DNA from: Pictodentalium vernedei
Lineage: Eukaryota; Mollusca; Scaphopoda; Dentaliida; Dentaliidae
Assembly (NCBI GenBank): GCA_031216915.1
Contig: CM062289.1
Span: 25,439,533 to 25,503,532 of the forward strand
Direction: 5' to 3'
DNA: 64,000 nucleotides
Part shown: piece after piece, positions 63,511 through 64,000 of the stretch
How positions within the stretch are numbered: the first letter of the stretch is position 1
Layout of the letters: each line of letters starts with the position of its first letter
The notes under the pieces: generated by a model
The model's input: only the letters and a program-made list of their open reading frames with translations
Told to the model about the DNA's origin: nothing
Databases searched by the model: none
Program-made: the position numbers and the translations under genes

Positions 63511-63945
63511 CTAATGTAAATCATTGAGAATGTCTTGAAACCAATCTCCTTCAGACCATCTCTTGAGAACATAGAGACACAGGTGACAACAAAACACTTG
63601 ATCTGGCGATTGCACTCGTTCTGTGTTGTAACGAACCATCGATTTGTTGAAATAGTTCTTTATTTCTTTTGGCGGCAAGATTCCGTAGCTGTTGAAATAA
63701 TAATTCTTCTTCTTCCCGTTCTTGAACCACGCCACCCAGTGAGTGCCTTCACCCGATAAATCATCTAGATTTAAAATTCCGCATTCCGATTGTCGAGGTC
63801 TTCTCTTCGGCAAGGCATCTCTGGAAAACATGCCTAGAAAATCTTTGATTTTCAAATCCTTTGCCGCATTCGACAGATCGATGTTGGATAGGGGTTTGTT
63901 AGGTAAAATGACACCTTCTACAGATATCTCTATTTTCTTATTCAT
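63511..63945 (-). CDS. adenain-like cysteine protease
   Basis: 144 residues, intact. GTHWVAWFKNGKKKNYYFN carries the catalytic His, and QVFCCHLCLYVLKRW the catalytic Cys, in the order His, acidic site, Cys of adenovirus protease (adenain) and of Polinton proteases. Relatives usually show a Gly after the Cys (CGHLCLY); here it is a second Cys. Relatives have YYFDS; here Asn stands at that site. Adenain trims capsid and core proteins during virion maturation. It is shorter than adenovirus protease but close to other Polinton enzymes. It lies upstream of the fibre-like gene on the same strand. Confidence 0.75.
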   Translation of the reverse strand: MNKKIEISVEGVILPNKPLSNIDLSNAAKDLKIKDFLGMFSRDALPKRRPRQSECGILNLDDLSGEGTHWVAWFKNGKKKNYYFNSYGILPPKEIKNYFNKSMVRYNTERVQSPDQVFCCHLCLYVLKRWSEGDWFQDILNDLH

Positions 63946-64000
63946 AAATGTGTATATATTTTTAAAAAAATTTATTTATTTTATTATAATTCACTAAAAT
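63946..64000 (-). promoter_or_regulatory. leader of the protease gene
   Basis: AT-rich; on the minus strand AAAAATATATACAC directly precedes the start. The element continues past the window end. Confidence 0.35.

Overview
The window is animal nuclear DNA. It has spliced cytochrome P450 exons with GT/AG borders, polymerase III SINEs, Tc1, hAT-like and LINE remnants, an intact LTR retrotransposon, and many foldback MITEs. The repeat mix and the CYP2-type exons suggest a marine bilaterian invertebrate. A mollusc is my guess, at low confidence.

Layout. (1) 1-4011: left flank with one decayed Tc1-like transposon and half of a foldback MITE. (2) 4012-25655: left arm of a very large palindrome. (3) 25656-28738: a 3.1 kb spacer carrying pieces of a Polinton/adintovirus-like element (hexon N-terminal half, a broken pX-like gene, and a 173-aa gene on the other strand). 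(4) 28739-57849: right arm, the reverse complement of the left arm, longer mainly because a 7,235-bp Gypsy retrotransposon inserted into it. (5) 57850-64000: right flank holding a block of virus-like genes: a RING-H2 protein and a broken tandem copy of it, a 5'-truncated hexon, a stand-alone CARD protein, a fibre-like repeat protein, and an adenain-type cysteine protease.

Each arm holds the first two exons of a CYP2-type gene, so two partial copies point away from the centre. The roughly 8-kb intron is packed with SINEs, MITEs and a minisatellite. Each arm also holds a hexon pseudogene split by a Tc1 element and two SINEs. Those insertions are in both arms and so predate the duplication. The Gypsy insertion is in the right arm only, and the left arm keeps the empty target site.

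The inner joint of the palindrome falls at the hairpin tip of one MITE family, and the outer left border at the tip of another. This suggests either fold-back at MITE hairpins or a false join of two haplotypes at such a hairpin; sequence alone cannot decide. The most notable gene content is the virus-like block in the right flank, which pairs structural genes with a CARD-only protein and RING-H2 proteins, two domain types that act in animal innate immunity and cell death.
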